Source: Lewinellaceae bacterium
Lineage (GTDB): Bacteria; Bacteroidota; Bacteroidia; Chitinophagales; Saprospiraceae
Direction of reading: 5' to 3'
NCBI GenBank assembly: GCA_020636355.1
Contig: JACJYB010000002.1
Coordinates: 248,001 to 312,000 of the forward strand
Length of the DNA: 64,000 nt
In this document: positions 25,489 through 33,595 of the stretch, one piece after another
How positions within the stretch are numbered: the first letter of the stretch is position 1
Layout of the letters: every line of letters begins with the position of its first letter
Notes under the pieces: model-generated
Seen by the model: the letters and a program-made list of their open reading frames with translations, nothing else
What the model was told of the DNA's origin: nothing
Databases searched by the model: none
Program-made: the position numbers and the translations under genes

Positions 25489-26688
25489 ATGGCGCATAAA
25501 ATAACCATGTTAGGCACAGGATTGATCGGCATGTTCTATACCCGTGCTTTGCATGAGCACCGCCGACCGGACCGGGTCGTTAACGTATACTCACGTTCCG
25601 CGGATCACGCCCGGACATTTGCAGAAGACTGGGGAATTTCCAGATGGACGGATGATATGCATGAAGCCATCCGGGATCCGGAGAGCGACGTTGTAGTGAT
25701 CGGCTTACCCAACAACTTACATAAAAAAGCCATTGAACTGTGCGTGGAGGCAGGAAAAGCAATATTGTGTACCAAACCTTTAGCCCTGCATGGCAAGGAA
25801 GCGTATGAAATACTTCAAATGGTTGAAAAAGCAGGAGTTTTTCACGGCTATCTGGAAGATTTATGTTACACCCCGAAGACCCTTAAAGCCATTGAAACCA
25901 TTCGTCAGGGCTCCATCGGCCAGGTTACCTGGGCCAGAGCCAGGGAGGCTCATCCCGGTCCCCACAGCGATTGGTTTTGGGATTCGGAGCAATCGGGCGG
26001 AGGAGCCATTATTGACCTGGGCTGCCATTGCATTGAAATAGGACGAAATTATATTGGAAAAGATGTGCGGCCGGTTGAAGTCATGTGCTGGGCTGATACG
26101 CTGGTCAAGCCGATCAGGGCCGAAGACAATGCAATAGCCTTGATCCGGTACGAAACCGGGGCTATCGGCCAGATCGAAGTGAGCTGGACTTTTCGCGGCG
26201 GTATGGAGCTTAAGGATGAGGTGGCCGGCACGGAAGGCACCATCCGGCTTGATCATTGGCTTCGCACCGGAATTGAAGTGTTTTCTTCCGGTGAAACCGG
26301 ATCCTATGTAGCCGAAAAGGCCGAGTCATCCTCAGGATGGCTCTTTCCGGTCGGTGATGAAGTGAATGCTCTTGGGTATCAGCATATGTTCACCGACATG
26401 CTTGATGCTCTGGATGAAAACCGATCTCCAATGGAAGACTTTTACGATGGATACGTCGTCAATGCCATTATGGATGCCTGCTATGCATCCGCTAAATCCA
26501 AACGATGGGAACCGGTTAATCTCCCCTTGTGGCGCGGCACCATTAAGCCCCACGAAAAAATTGGCCCAAAAGAGTACGATACATGGCATTGGCTGATAAA
26601 AGAAGAGAAAATGCCGGATGGGCAACGTAAGGTCATCCTAAAAATCAAGGATACGGGGGAGATCATTCAAAAATTCATCGCATCGTAA
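25489..26688 (+). CDS. Cytoplasmic Gfo/Idh/MocA oxidoreductase
   Basis: A 399-residue Gfo/Idh/MocA protein without signal peptide. The Rossmann fold starts at once (ITMLGTGLIGMFYTRALHEH), and the typical EKP motif reads CTKPLALHG, with Thr in place of Glu. The C-terminal substrate domain contains GGAIIDLGCHCIEIGRNY, where the Asp and His are conserved catalytic-region residues, and ends with an unusual tail (WHWLIKEEKMPDGQ). The stop codon is immediately followed by the ATG of an SDR gene with no gap. Together with the exported paralogue it suggests that the same or successive sugar intermediates are oxidised in two compartments, which is inference from context. Confidence 0.86.
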   Translation: MAHKITMLGTGLIGMFYTRALHEHRRPDRVVNVYSRSADHARTFAEDWGISRWTDDMHEAIRDPESDVVVIGLPNNLHKKAIELCVEAGKAILCTKPLALHGKEAYEILQMVEKAGVFHGYLEDLCYTPKTLKAIETIRQGSIGQVTWARAREAHPGPHSDWFWDSEQSGGGAIIDLGCHCIEIGRNYIGKDVRPVEVMCWADTLVKPIRAEDNAIALIRYETGAIGQIEVSWTFRGGMELKDEVAGTEGTIRLDHWLRTGIEVFSSGETGSYVAEKAESSSGWLFPVGDEVNALGYQHMFTDMLDALDENRSPMEDFYDGYVVNAIMDACYASAKSKRWEPVNLPLWRGTIKPHEKIGPKEYDTWHWLIKEEKMPDGQRKVILKIKDTGEIIQKFIAS

Positions 26689-27480
26689 ATGTCCTGGACG
26701 CTTCAAGGTCAACGCATTGTGGTTATTGGAGGCACGACAGGTATCGGTCTCGCTGCAGTCAATGCATTTCATGAAGCGGGTGCCGCCGTAATCGCCCTGG
26801 GGTTGGAGGAGATGGAAGTTCCTGCGCTTGATTCCGTTCGCTATATGTGGGCAGATGCCTGTAATGAAGATGCTGCCGAAAAGGCCATTCAATGGTGTCT
26901 GGATGAATATCAGGGATTCGATGCGCTCTACCATGTTGCGGGAGGAAGTGGACGCCGGTGGGGCGATGGCCCACTCGATGAACTAACGAATGAAGGGTGG
27001 GACAAAACCCTAGCGCTCAATTTAAATTCAGTAATGTTCTCGAACCGGGCGGCAATCCGTCATTTTCTTGCCCTTAAGCAAAAAGGTGCAATTCTGAACA
27101 TGAGTTCTGTATTAGCCTTTCAACCGGCACCACATCACTTTGCGACCCATGCTTATTCAACCGCGAAAGCCGGGATGATTGGCTTCTCCAAATCGATTGC
27201 CGCGTATTATGCTTCTGCCAATATCCGGGTTAACGTCCTGGCTCCAGGTTTAACTCAAACTCCAATGGCCCGGCGGGCAGTGCAAAACCCTGCGATACAA
27301 ACCTACATTAGGACCAAGCAGCCGCTGGACGGTGGCCGGATGGGCGTCCCAGAAGATCTGTCCGCAGCTGCCTGCTTCCTCCTGTCCAACGGTGCACGAT
27401 TCATAACCGGACAAGTTCTGGAAATTAGTGGTGGGTGGTCGCTTTCCGACGGCCAACTTGAAAATCAAACCCTCTTATGA
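26689..27480 (+). CDS. SDR-family oxidoreductase
   Basis: Classical short-chain dehydrogenase/reductase of 263 residues. The cofactor motif is VVIGGTTGIGLAAV, the catalytic Ser is in LNMSSVLAF and the catalytic Tyr-Lys pair is in YSTAKAG, so the Ser-Tyr-Lys set is complete. The C-terminal part (QVLEISGGWSLSDG) is typical for sugar or alcohol dehydrogenases. The ATG directly abuts the stop codon of the preceding oxidoreductase, and the stop overlaps the ATG of the ROK gene by 4 bp, so it is firmly part of the locus. It probably oxidises or reduces a hydroxyl of the sugar intermediate; substrate is unknown. Confidence 0.9.
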   Translation: MSWTLQGQRIVVIGGTTGIGLAAVNAFHEAGAAVIALGLEEMEVPALDSVRYMWADACNEDAAEKAIQWCLDEYQGFDALYHVAGGSGRRWGDGPLDELTNEGWDKTLALNLNSVMFSNRAAIRHFLALKQKGAILNMSSVLAFQPAPHHFATHAYSTAKAGMIGFSKSIAAYYASANIRVNVLAPGLTQTPMARRAVQNPAIQTYIRTKQPLDGGRMGVPEDLSAAACFLLSNGARFITGQVLEISGGWSLSDGQLENQTLL

Positions 27481-28391
27481 CAGTAACGCCATTGTTAATT
27501 GGAATTGATATCGGTGGCACAGATTTAAAAGCCACCCTGACGGACCCCTCCGGACAAATTTTTATAGAAATCAGCACCCCTACCCTGGACATCATCGGCA
27601 GGGATAACAGTCAGGTCTGGAAAGCTTCTGTCAAGCGGTTGATTGATGAACTGGAAAGAAAAGCTTCCGGACCGATTGCTGCTATTGGCATTTCAACTCC
27701 GGGAACCGTAGACCATGCCCATAGTCATGTCCTGTCGAATGGCACAAAAATGCTGGGCATCGAAGGACACGTCTGGAATGATTACCTGGACCGGCCTGTC
27801 TTTGTAATCAATGATGCGCACGCCGCGCTCTATGCAGAAAGCAGGATAGGTTCTGCAGTCGGGTACCGTGAAGTCGTAATGCTGACCCTGGGGACTGGCG
27901 TGGGCGGTGCCATTCTGCTTGATGATAAAATCTATCAAGGCCAGGTTGGACGGGCAGGTCATCTTGGACACATGTCCGTCAACGATGACACGTTATTGGA
28001 CATCGTAAAAACACCCGGTAGCCTTGAGGATGCCATCGGGGAGTCTACGGTAAAATTGCGCTCCCATGGCAAATACCAAACAACCAAGGCGTTGGTCCAG
28101 GGCTACCAGGATCATGAACCGTTTGCTTCCTGGGTTTGGCTGCAAAGCATCCGGGCCTTATCCCGTGGATTGATTTCATTGATCAATATCCTTTCTCCTG
28201 AACTAATTTTGCTTGGCGGCGGGATAACCAGGGCGGGAGAAGCCCTGATGACTCCTTTGGAATCGTTTATGGAGCTGTATGAATGGCGGCCGAAAGGACA
28301 CATTACGCCAGTCCATTTGGCCAAAATGGGGAATTCAGCGGGAAGCCTGGGAGCTGCATTATTCGCATGGGATAAAACGAAGGGCCGATGA
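27477..28391 (+). CDS. ROK-family sugar kinase-like protein
   Basis: A 304-residue ROK protein (kinase or kinase-like). The ATP phosphate loop IGIDIGGTDLKATL opens the protein, the second phosphate loop is LTLGTGVGGAILLD, and the catalytic-region Asp is in VINDAHAALYAE. The GRAGHLGHMSV segment contains the conserved His, but the usual CxCGxxGC zinc cluster that follows in typical ROK kinases is absent; the region reads DTLLDIVKTPGSLEDAIG. This occurs in a subset of ROK proteins and may change substrate choice. It overlaps the neighbours by 4 bp on both sides (ATGA), which indicates coupled translation. Phosphorylation of a free sugar, amino sugar or cyclitol before the SIS protein is a reasonable inference. 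Confidence 0.83.
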   Translation: MTVTPLLIGIDIGGTDLKATLTDPSGQIFIEISTPTLDIIGRDNSQVWKASVKRLIDELERKASGPIAAIGISTPGTVDHAHSHVLSNGTKMLGIEGHVWNDYLDRPVFVINDAHAALYAESRIGSAVGYREVVMLTLGTGVGGAILLDDKIYQGQVGRAGHLGHMSVNDDTLLDIVKTPGSLEDAIGESTVKLRSHGKYQTTKALVQGYQDHEPFASWVWLQSIRALSRGLISLINILSPELILLGGGITRAGEALMTPLESFMELYEWRPKGHITPVHLAKMGNSAGSLGAALFAWDKTKGR

Positions 28392-29191
28392 ATCCTACCG
28401 AGACATACTTAACAAGAGCACAAGGCATCCTGCATGCAGTAGCCTTGCAGGAGGAAACGATCAAAGAAGCAGCCAGATGGTTTTCCAATTCCATTCTTGC
28501 CGGCCGCTTAGTGCATCTCTTTGGCTCCGGACACAGCAGAATCATGGTGGAAGAAATGTGGCCGCGCTATGGTTCCTTTCCAGGATTCCACCCTATCGTT
28601 GAGCTATCCCTGACCAATCATCATCAGGTTGTGGGCGCCAATGGACAGCGACAGGCCATGTTCCTTGAAAATGTTTCCGGATTGGCTGACCGCATCCTAC
28701 GGAATTTTCATCTTGACCGCCGGGACACTGCTTTGATTATCTCTTCAAGTGGATCGAACCTGGTACCTATCGAAATGGCAGAACAATTTCAGAAGAACGG
28801 GATCAAAGTCGTTGCACTCATCTCCCAGCGTCATGCTGAGACCAGCAAGAGCAAACGGAAGGATGGTAAAAAATTGATTGATTTCGCAAATCTGGTGCTG
28901 GATACGGGTGCGCCAGCCGGAGATGCTATGGTGCAAATACCCGGGTTAGACACACCTGTAAGTCCGGGGTCTACTCTAGGAGGGGTCCTGGTAGTGAATT
29001 GCCTGAAAGCCGAAATAGCATATCTGATGACCCAGGCAGGCCATCCGCCAACCGTACTGACTGCGGCTGCACTGATCGGAGTCAAACGTTCCACACAATT
29101 ATTTGAGGAGGCTTACGACACCCATAGCCGAATGATTGCCCAACTCTACAACCAACCATTGCCTACATCGGAAAAAAATATGAAATCATGA
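28388..29191 (+). CDS. SIS-domain sugar isomerase-like protein
   Basis: A 267-residue SIS (sugar isomerase) domain protein. LVHLFGSGHSRIMVEEMW gives the first phosphosugar-binding loop, TALIISSSGSNLVPIEMAEQF the second, and VVALISQRHAETSKS the next strand; VSPGSTLGGVLVVNCLKAEI is characteristic of the stand-alone sugar isomerase group rather than MurQ or GlmS. These proteins bind or isomerise phosphorylated ketoses or amino sugars. The gene overlaps ROK and MetE-like genes by 4 bp each. A kinase followed directly by a SIS protein suggests a phosphosugar product, but the reaction is not identified. Confidence 0.85.
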   Translation: MNPTETYLTRAQGILHAVALQEETIKEAARWFSNSILAGRLVHLFGSGHSRIMVEEMWPRYGSFPGFHPIVELSLTNHHQVVGANGQRQAMFLENVSGLADRILRNFHLDRRDTALIISSSGSNLVPIEMAEQFQKNGIKVVALISQRHAETSKSKRKDGKKLIDFANLVLDTGAPAGDAMVQIPGLDTPVSPGSTLGGVLVVNCLKAEIAYLMTQAGHPPTVLTAAALIGVKRSTQLFEEAYDTHSRMIAQLYNQPLPTSEKNMKS

Positions 29192-30225
29192 TAGAAAGAC
29201 CAATCCGGACTACCGTGATCGGCTCTTATCCTTTCCCATCCTGGCTTGAATTTGCCAGTCAAAACCTGGATGCATTTGGACACAGCGATATTCTGGAAAT
29301 GCAGGATGATGCCGTCCGTGTTGCCATTCATGACCAGGTTGCAGCCGGGTTGGATGTGATCACCGATGGAGAACAAACCCGTCTGGATTTTAATTTATCC
29401 TTCTACGGATACCTCCAGGGCATCAACCCGGAAGTAGTAATTAATCGCAAGTGGGGTCCTCCGGCTCATGATCAGCGCGGTAAATACCGTATTGTAGATG
29501 AATTATCGGCACCTCGTGGGTTAGGCGTTGTACAGGAATTCCTGCGATTAAAGAAACTGGCTCCGGATGGGCCGGTACTAAAGGCTTCCATTCCAGGACC
29601 TTTCACCCTAAGTGGACGGCTGACGCCCAATGAACGTTATCCGGACCGCATGGCAATCACCAAAGCGCTTATCCCTATCGTCCGTCTGGAATTAATAGAC
29701 CTGGTTGCCGCCGGATGCCAGGAAATTACTGTTGACGAACCTTCGATGAGTTGTTATGCCTACAAGTCCGATACCAAAGCGTTTGTTCGGATATTTAATG
29801 AAACCGTTGAAGCCGTATACGGAAGTTGCCGGCTATCCACGCATCTATGCTTTGGAAATTACAAAGGTCATCCGGTAGGCTACCGCAAAATGGCTCCAAT
29901 GTTTCCTGAATTTCTGGATTTTATGGTCGATGAGATGCACGTTGAAATGGCTAATCGTGAATATTCGGAATTGGAAGTTATCCGGGAGATTTCCAGAAAG
30001 ATGGATGTTGCCGTGGGAATTGTGGATGTAAAAAGTTATTACATCGAAACCGTAGAAGATCTCACCACTTCGATTAACCGGTGTCTTGAATTTGCAGAAC
30101 CTCATCGTTTGAGCGTCGCTCCGGACTGCGGACTAAGCCAAACTGCCCGTTGGGCTGCCAAACAAAAGCTGGTCAATATGGTTGAAGCAGCTAATCGTGT
30201 CCGGGAAGACCGAAATTTGATTTAA
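29188..30225 (+). CDS. MetE-core-like zinc methyltransferase
   Basis: A 345-residue single-barrel protein homologous to the C-terminal, catalytic domain of cobalamin-independent methionine synthase (MetE, usually about 750 residues). VIGSYPFP at the start and ITDGEQTRLDF near residue 60 are family motifs. All four zinc ligands of MetE appear to be kept: His219 and Cys221 in STHLCF, Glu253 in HVEMANRE and Cys314 in APDCGL, so it should bind Zn and activate a thiol. The N-terminal domain of MetE is missing, as in archaeal and other core-MetE proteins. Its position inside a sugar-oxidation locus, with a 4-bp overlap with the SIS gene, is unusual for methionine synthesis and suggests a methyl or alkyl transfer or demethylation in that pathway. 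The stop codon lies within the first unit of a heptamer repeat array. Confidence 0.84.
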   Translation: MIERPIRTTVIGSYPFPSWLEFASQNLDAFGHSDILEMQDDAVRVAIHDQVAAGLDVITDGEQTRLDFNLSFYGYLQGINPEVVINRKWGPPAHDQRGKYRIVDELSAPRGLGVVQEFLRLKKLAPDGPVLKASIPGPFTLSGRLTPNERYPDRMAITKALIPIVRLELIDLVAAGCQEITVDEPSMSCYAYKSDTKAFVRIFNETVEAVYGSCRLSTHLCFGNYKGHPVGYRKMAPMFPEFLDFMVDEMHVEMANREYSELEVIREISRKMDVAVGIVDVKSYYIETVEDLTTSINRCLEFAEPHRLSVAPDCGLSQTARWAAKQKLVNMVEAANRVREDRNLI

Positions 30226-30286
30226 GATTTAAGATTTAAGATTTAGGATTTAAGATTTAGGATTTAGGATTTAGGATTTAGGATTA
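30219..30286 (+). repeat. Heptamer tandem repeat (GATTTAR)
   Basis: Nine complete units of GATTTAA or GATTTAG plus a partial tenth lie head to tail. The first unit contains the last codons and the TAA stop of the MetE-like gene, and the array fills most of the gap before the metallo-hydrolase gene. Units 1-3 and 5 end in A, the others in G. There is no spacer, so it is not CRISPR. Confidence 0.95.
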
Positions 30287-30314
30287 CTGACGACAGATTA
30301 CCGATAACCACACC

Positions 30315-31157
30315 ATGATCCCTGCCATTCAAAAAGACACTGAATTTCTTGCTGATGTTTTTAATCATCAGAAATTGCCCGGCTTGCATCTCTGGTGGCT
30401 TGGTCAAAGCGGGTATCTTATCCAGCATCAAAATCACCACCTCCTGATTGACCCTTATCTTTCGGACGCTTTAACCATAAAATACGCAGAAACGGATAAA
30501 CCGCACATCCGCATGTCCGAGCGGGTTGTTGCCCCGGAGAAACTGAATTTCATTGACGTGGTAACCAGTAGTCATAATCACACCGACCATCTGGATGCCG
30601 ATACCATAAAACCAATTATTGCGGCTAACCCTGGAATCCAGATGATCATCCCGGAGGCAAACCGATTGTTTGCAGCAGATCGATTGTCCCAGCCCGCTTC
30701 CTGGTTTACAGGCCTTAACGATGGAGACAAATGCACAATACCTTGGGGATGGGAGGTGTTTGGCATCCCTGCAGCACACAATGAATTAGAGCGAGATGAA
30801 TTGGGCCATTGCCGTTTTATGGGCTATGTGTTCAGGATCGGCAGGTATACCATCTATCATAGCGGCGACACCATATGGCATGAAGACATCATCCACGCAT
30901 TGACATCTTTTAACATCGACATTGCGATTCTTCCTATTAATGGAAATCTCCCCGAGCGACGCGTAGCTGGAAATCTCGATGCCCGGGAAGCAGTAAGGAT
31001 GGCGCAAACCATTGGTGCCAAACTATTAATTCCCTGTCATTATCACTTATTCACCTTTAACAGTGTAGAACCAGAAGAATGTCTTGCTTTAGCGAAAGAT
31101 GCACATCAACGCATCCAAATCCTCCAAGTCGGAGAGCGATTGGATATTCAGGATTGA
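30315..31157 (+). CDS. UlaG-like MBL-fold metallo-hydrolase
   Basis: A 280-residue metallo-beta-lactamase-fold hydrolase of the UlaG (L-ascorbate-6-phosphate lactonase)/UPF0173 type. The metal motif HNHTDHLD lies near residue 89, further ligands in PAAHNE, SGDTIWH and PCHYHLF, and WLGQSGYLI is the typical opening of the group. No signal peptide is present, so it is cytoplasmic. UlaG-like enzymes open lactones or cleave phosphodiesters, which fits a lactone product of a sugar dehydrogenase. It is separated from the MetE-like gene by 89 bp carrying the heptamer array and from the PQQ dehydrogenase by 61 bp. The substrate is inferred only from context. Confidence 0.85.
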   Translation: MIPAIQKDTEFLADVFNHQKLPGLHLWWLGQSGYLIQHQNHHLLIDPYLSDALTIKYAETDKPHIRMSERVVAPEKLNFIDVVTSSHNHTDHLDADTIKPIIAANPGIQMIIPEANRLFAADRLSQPASWFTGLNDGDKCTIPWGWEVFGIPAAHNELERDELGHCRFMGYVFRIGRYTIYHSGDTIWHEDIIHALTSFNIDIAILPINGNLPERRVAGNLDAREAVRMAQTIGAKLLIPCHYHLFTFNSVEPEECLALAKDAHQRIQILQVGERLDIQD

Positions 31158-31218
31158 AAGCCCTTAATTATTGAAACTCTCCAGGATTTCGGCATAGGGA
31201 ATTTGATTATCTTCCGGT

Positions 31219-33372
31219 ATGTCGTTGCCAAACTTCAAATTTCCAACTCACCGTTTTCCTGCTTGCCTAACTGGCATTTTACTGGTCTTTATAGCTTGGT
31301 CTTGTACGAATCAAGCTCAAAAATCAGCACAACGACCTGGCTGGGAGACCTATCGTGGAGATCCATCCAGCAACCAGTATTCGAACCTTGATGAAATTAA
31401 CCAGGAAAATGTATCCCGTTTAAAATTAGCCTGGAGCTATCGGACAGGAGGTGCAGGCGATAACACCAGCATTCAGTGCAATCCCATCATTATAGACAGT
31501 ACGCTCTATGGGACTACTCCGGACATGCGTGTGATCGCATTAAATGCAAGAACGGGCAAACAACTATGGACCTTTGATGCTGGACCAGAACTGCATAGCG
31601 GTGTTAATCGTGGGGTGACTTATTGGCATGCGGGGAGTGACCGCCGGATCTTTTTTTGTTCAGGCCAATTTCTTTTTGCCATCAATGCCCTCAATGGTAA
31701 GCCGATTCCTTCGTTTGGAAATGGCGGCAAAATAGACTTGCGAGAACATCTTGGGGTTAATCCTGAAGTGGTAACGATTACCGTCTCCAGTCCGGGTATC
31801 ATTTATCAAAACTTAATCATTCTCGGATCAGCGGTTGGAGAAGGTTACGATTCCGCTCCCGGGCATATCCGGGCGTATGACGTTTTGACCGGCGAAATGG
31901 CCTGGATCTTCCATACCATTCCACAAACAGGAGAATATGGAAGGGATACCTGGTCCTGGCCTGCCAGTGATGCCTGTGGTGGTGCCAATGCCTGGGGCGG
32001 ACTGAGCCTGGATGAATCCCGCGGCTGGGTATTTGCAGCAACCGGTTCAGCCGCATTTGACTTTTACGGCGGCAATCGCAAAGGCGAAAACCTTTTTGCA
32101 AATTGCATTCTTGCTCTGGATGCGAAGACGGGCAATCGTATATGGCATTATCAGATGACCCACCACGACCTCTGGGATTATGATCCCCCTTGCGCGCCTA
32201 ATTTGGTTACAATTTCCAGGGGTGGGAAAGCACGGGATGTAGTTGTCCAGCCCTCTAAAATGGGGCTTTTGTTTGTCCTGGACCGGGAAACCGGGATCCC
32301 GGTTTGGCCCATTGAAGAACGAGAGGTACCACCCTCTCAAATCTGGGGTGAAAAAGCCTGGCCAACACAACCCATTCCTACCCTGCCTGAACCCTTTACA
32401 CGTATCGGTTTTACACCGGAAGCTATCAGCGATTTGCATCAGGGGACAAAAGCTTTTTTGATGAATCAGTTGGATCAAATGCAATTCGGATCCATCTACA
32501 CCCCGCCAAGTATGGAGGGTACGGTTTCCATGCCGGGAACCCGCGGTGGTGCTGAATGGAGTGGCGCGGCAGTAGATCCATCGAAAGGTATCCTATACAT
32601 TAATGCCAACGAAATCCCGAATATTCTACAATTACGCTGGTCTTCCTCGGAAGGCGACTCCCCCTTTGATCGTGGCCGTTCCATCTATCAGGCAAATTGT
32701 GCCGTATGCCACGGTTTGGATCGCAATGGTTCTCCACCCACCTTTCCACCGCTGGTTGAAATCGGTCGTAAATACCATCCTGACACCATAGCTTCTATCA
32801 TCAGTAATGGTAAAGGCGCGATGCCAGCCAATCCACAATATTCCGGGTCAGAAATTTCAGCCATTACGGCCTTTCTGATCCTTGGGAAAAGTGAGGAGGA
32901 TCCGGCAAAACCTGATTCACTCCATAACGGTCGCTTTGTGATCAATGGATACCGTCAATTTTTGGATGCCGAAGGCTATCCCGCCATAAAACCACCATGG
33001 GGAACGCTCACTGCTATAGATCTCAACTCCGGGAAACGGATTTGGCAACGACCTCTGGGCGAATATCCTGAACTCCTGGCGGAAGGCATTTCGACGACCG
33101 GAACACAGAATCTGGGAGGGTGTGTGGTAACAGCGGGAGGACTCCTATTCGTAGGTGCAACCAAAGATGAAAAATTCAGGGCCTTTGCGGTGGAAGACGG
33201 GAGCCTTCTTTGGGAAACCAAATTGCCCTTTGGTGGATACGCTACGCCTGCGACCTACCAAATAAATGGGGAACAGTACGTGGTCATTGCTGCCGGAGGT
33301 GGAGGCAAAAATGGCACACCTGCCGGAGATTATTACCTGGCGTACAAATTGGATGATGGCACCAGTTATTGA
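31219..33372 (+). CDS. PQQ-dependent dehydrogenase lipoprotein with cytochrome c domain
   Basis: A 717-residue quinoprotein dehydrogenase. The lipobox FIAWSC marks it as a lipoprotein. The eight-bladed propeller has typical tryptophan-docking and PQQ-site segments such as WETYRGDPSSNQYSNL, GGANAWGGLSLDE and TRGGAEWSGAAVDP. A cytochrome c domain is inserted near the C-terminus, with the haem motif CAVCH at residues 494-498 and a likely axial Met in GKGAMPAN; the last propeller segment resumes at GTLTAIDLNSG. Such enzymes oxidise sugars or alcohols in the periplasm and pass electrons to the respiratory chain. PQQ synthesis genes are not in the window, so the cofactor may be imported. It is the last gene of the nine-gene locus and provides the periplasmic oxidation step. 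Confidence 0.9.
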   Translation: MSLPNFKFPTHRFPACLTGILLVFIAWSCTNQAQKSAQRPGWETYRGDPSSNQYSNLDEINQENVSRLKLAWSYRTGGAGDNTSIQCNPIIIDSTLYGTTPDMRVIALNARTGKQLWTFDAGPELHSGVNRGVTYWHAGSDRRIFFCSGQFLFAINALNGKPIPSFGNGGKIDLREHLGVNPEVVTITVSSPGIIYQNLIILGSAVGEGYDSAPGHIRAYDVLTGEMAWIFHTIPQTGEYGRDTWSWPASDACGGANAWGGLSLDESRGWVFAATGSAAFDFYGGNRKGENLFANCILALDAKTGNRIWHYQMTHHDLWDYDPPCAPNLVTISRGGKARDVVVQPSKMGLLFVLDRETGIPVWPIEEREVPPSQIWGEKAWPTQPIPTLPEPFTRIGFTPEAISDLHQGTKAFLMNQLDQMQFGSIYTPPSMEGTVSMPGTRGGAEWSGAAVDPSKGILYINANEIPNILQLRWSSSEGDSPFDRGRSIYQANCAVCHGLDRNGSPPTFPPLVEIGRKYHPDTIASIISNGKGAMPANPQYSGSEISAITAFLILGKSEEDPAKPDSLHNGRFVINGYRQFLDAEGYPAIKPPWGTLTAIDLNSGKRIWQRPLGEYPELLAEGISTTGTQNLGGCVVTAGGLLFVGATKDEKFRAFAVEDGSLLWETKLPFGGYATPATYQINGEQYVVIAAGGGGKNGTPAGDYYLAYKLDDGTSY

Positions 33373-33595
33373 CCCCGAACTATCTTTTTGCCCGAACCAT
33401 AATAGGGCTTACTTCTCAATCCAAGCGCACAGCAAGAATACGCAACCACTCAATTTCGTTGATACATCTCTTTAATAAAAGGTAGGTGGATGCTACTCTT
33501 CAACCGGATAAGTTTGATCACCGATCAGGTCCTGATTCATATCAATTTCAATGCTGGATCCATTCATTATATTTATCGAAATAAACCAACAGTAA

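Noticed and set aside
29188..30225. Ordinary methionine synthase gene metE
   Set aside because: The N-terminal barrel is missing and the context is a sugar locus, so the symbol metE would mislead.
30219..30286. CRISPR-like or riboswitch-like repeat
   Set aside because: Units are contiguous heptamers without spacers and without any cas gene; no riboswitch fold is visible.
32047..32484. 145-codon minus-strand frame inside the PQQ dehydrogenase gene
   Set aside because: Antisense to a clearly coding propeller; composition is unlike a protein and no start context is present.
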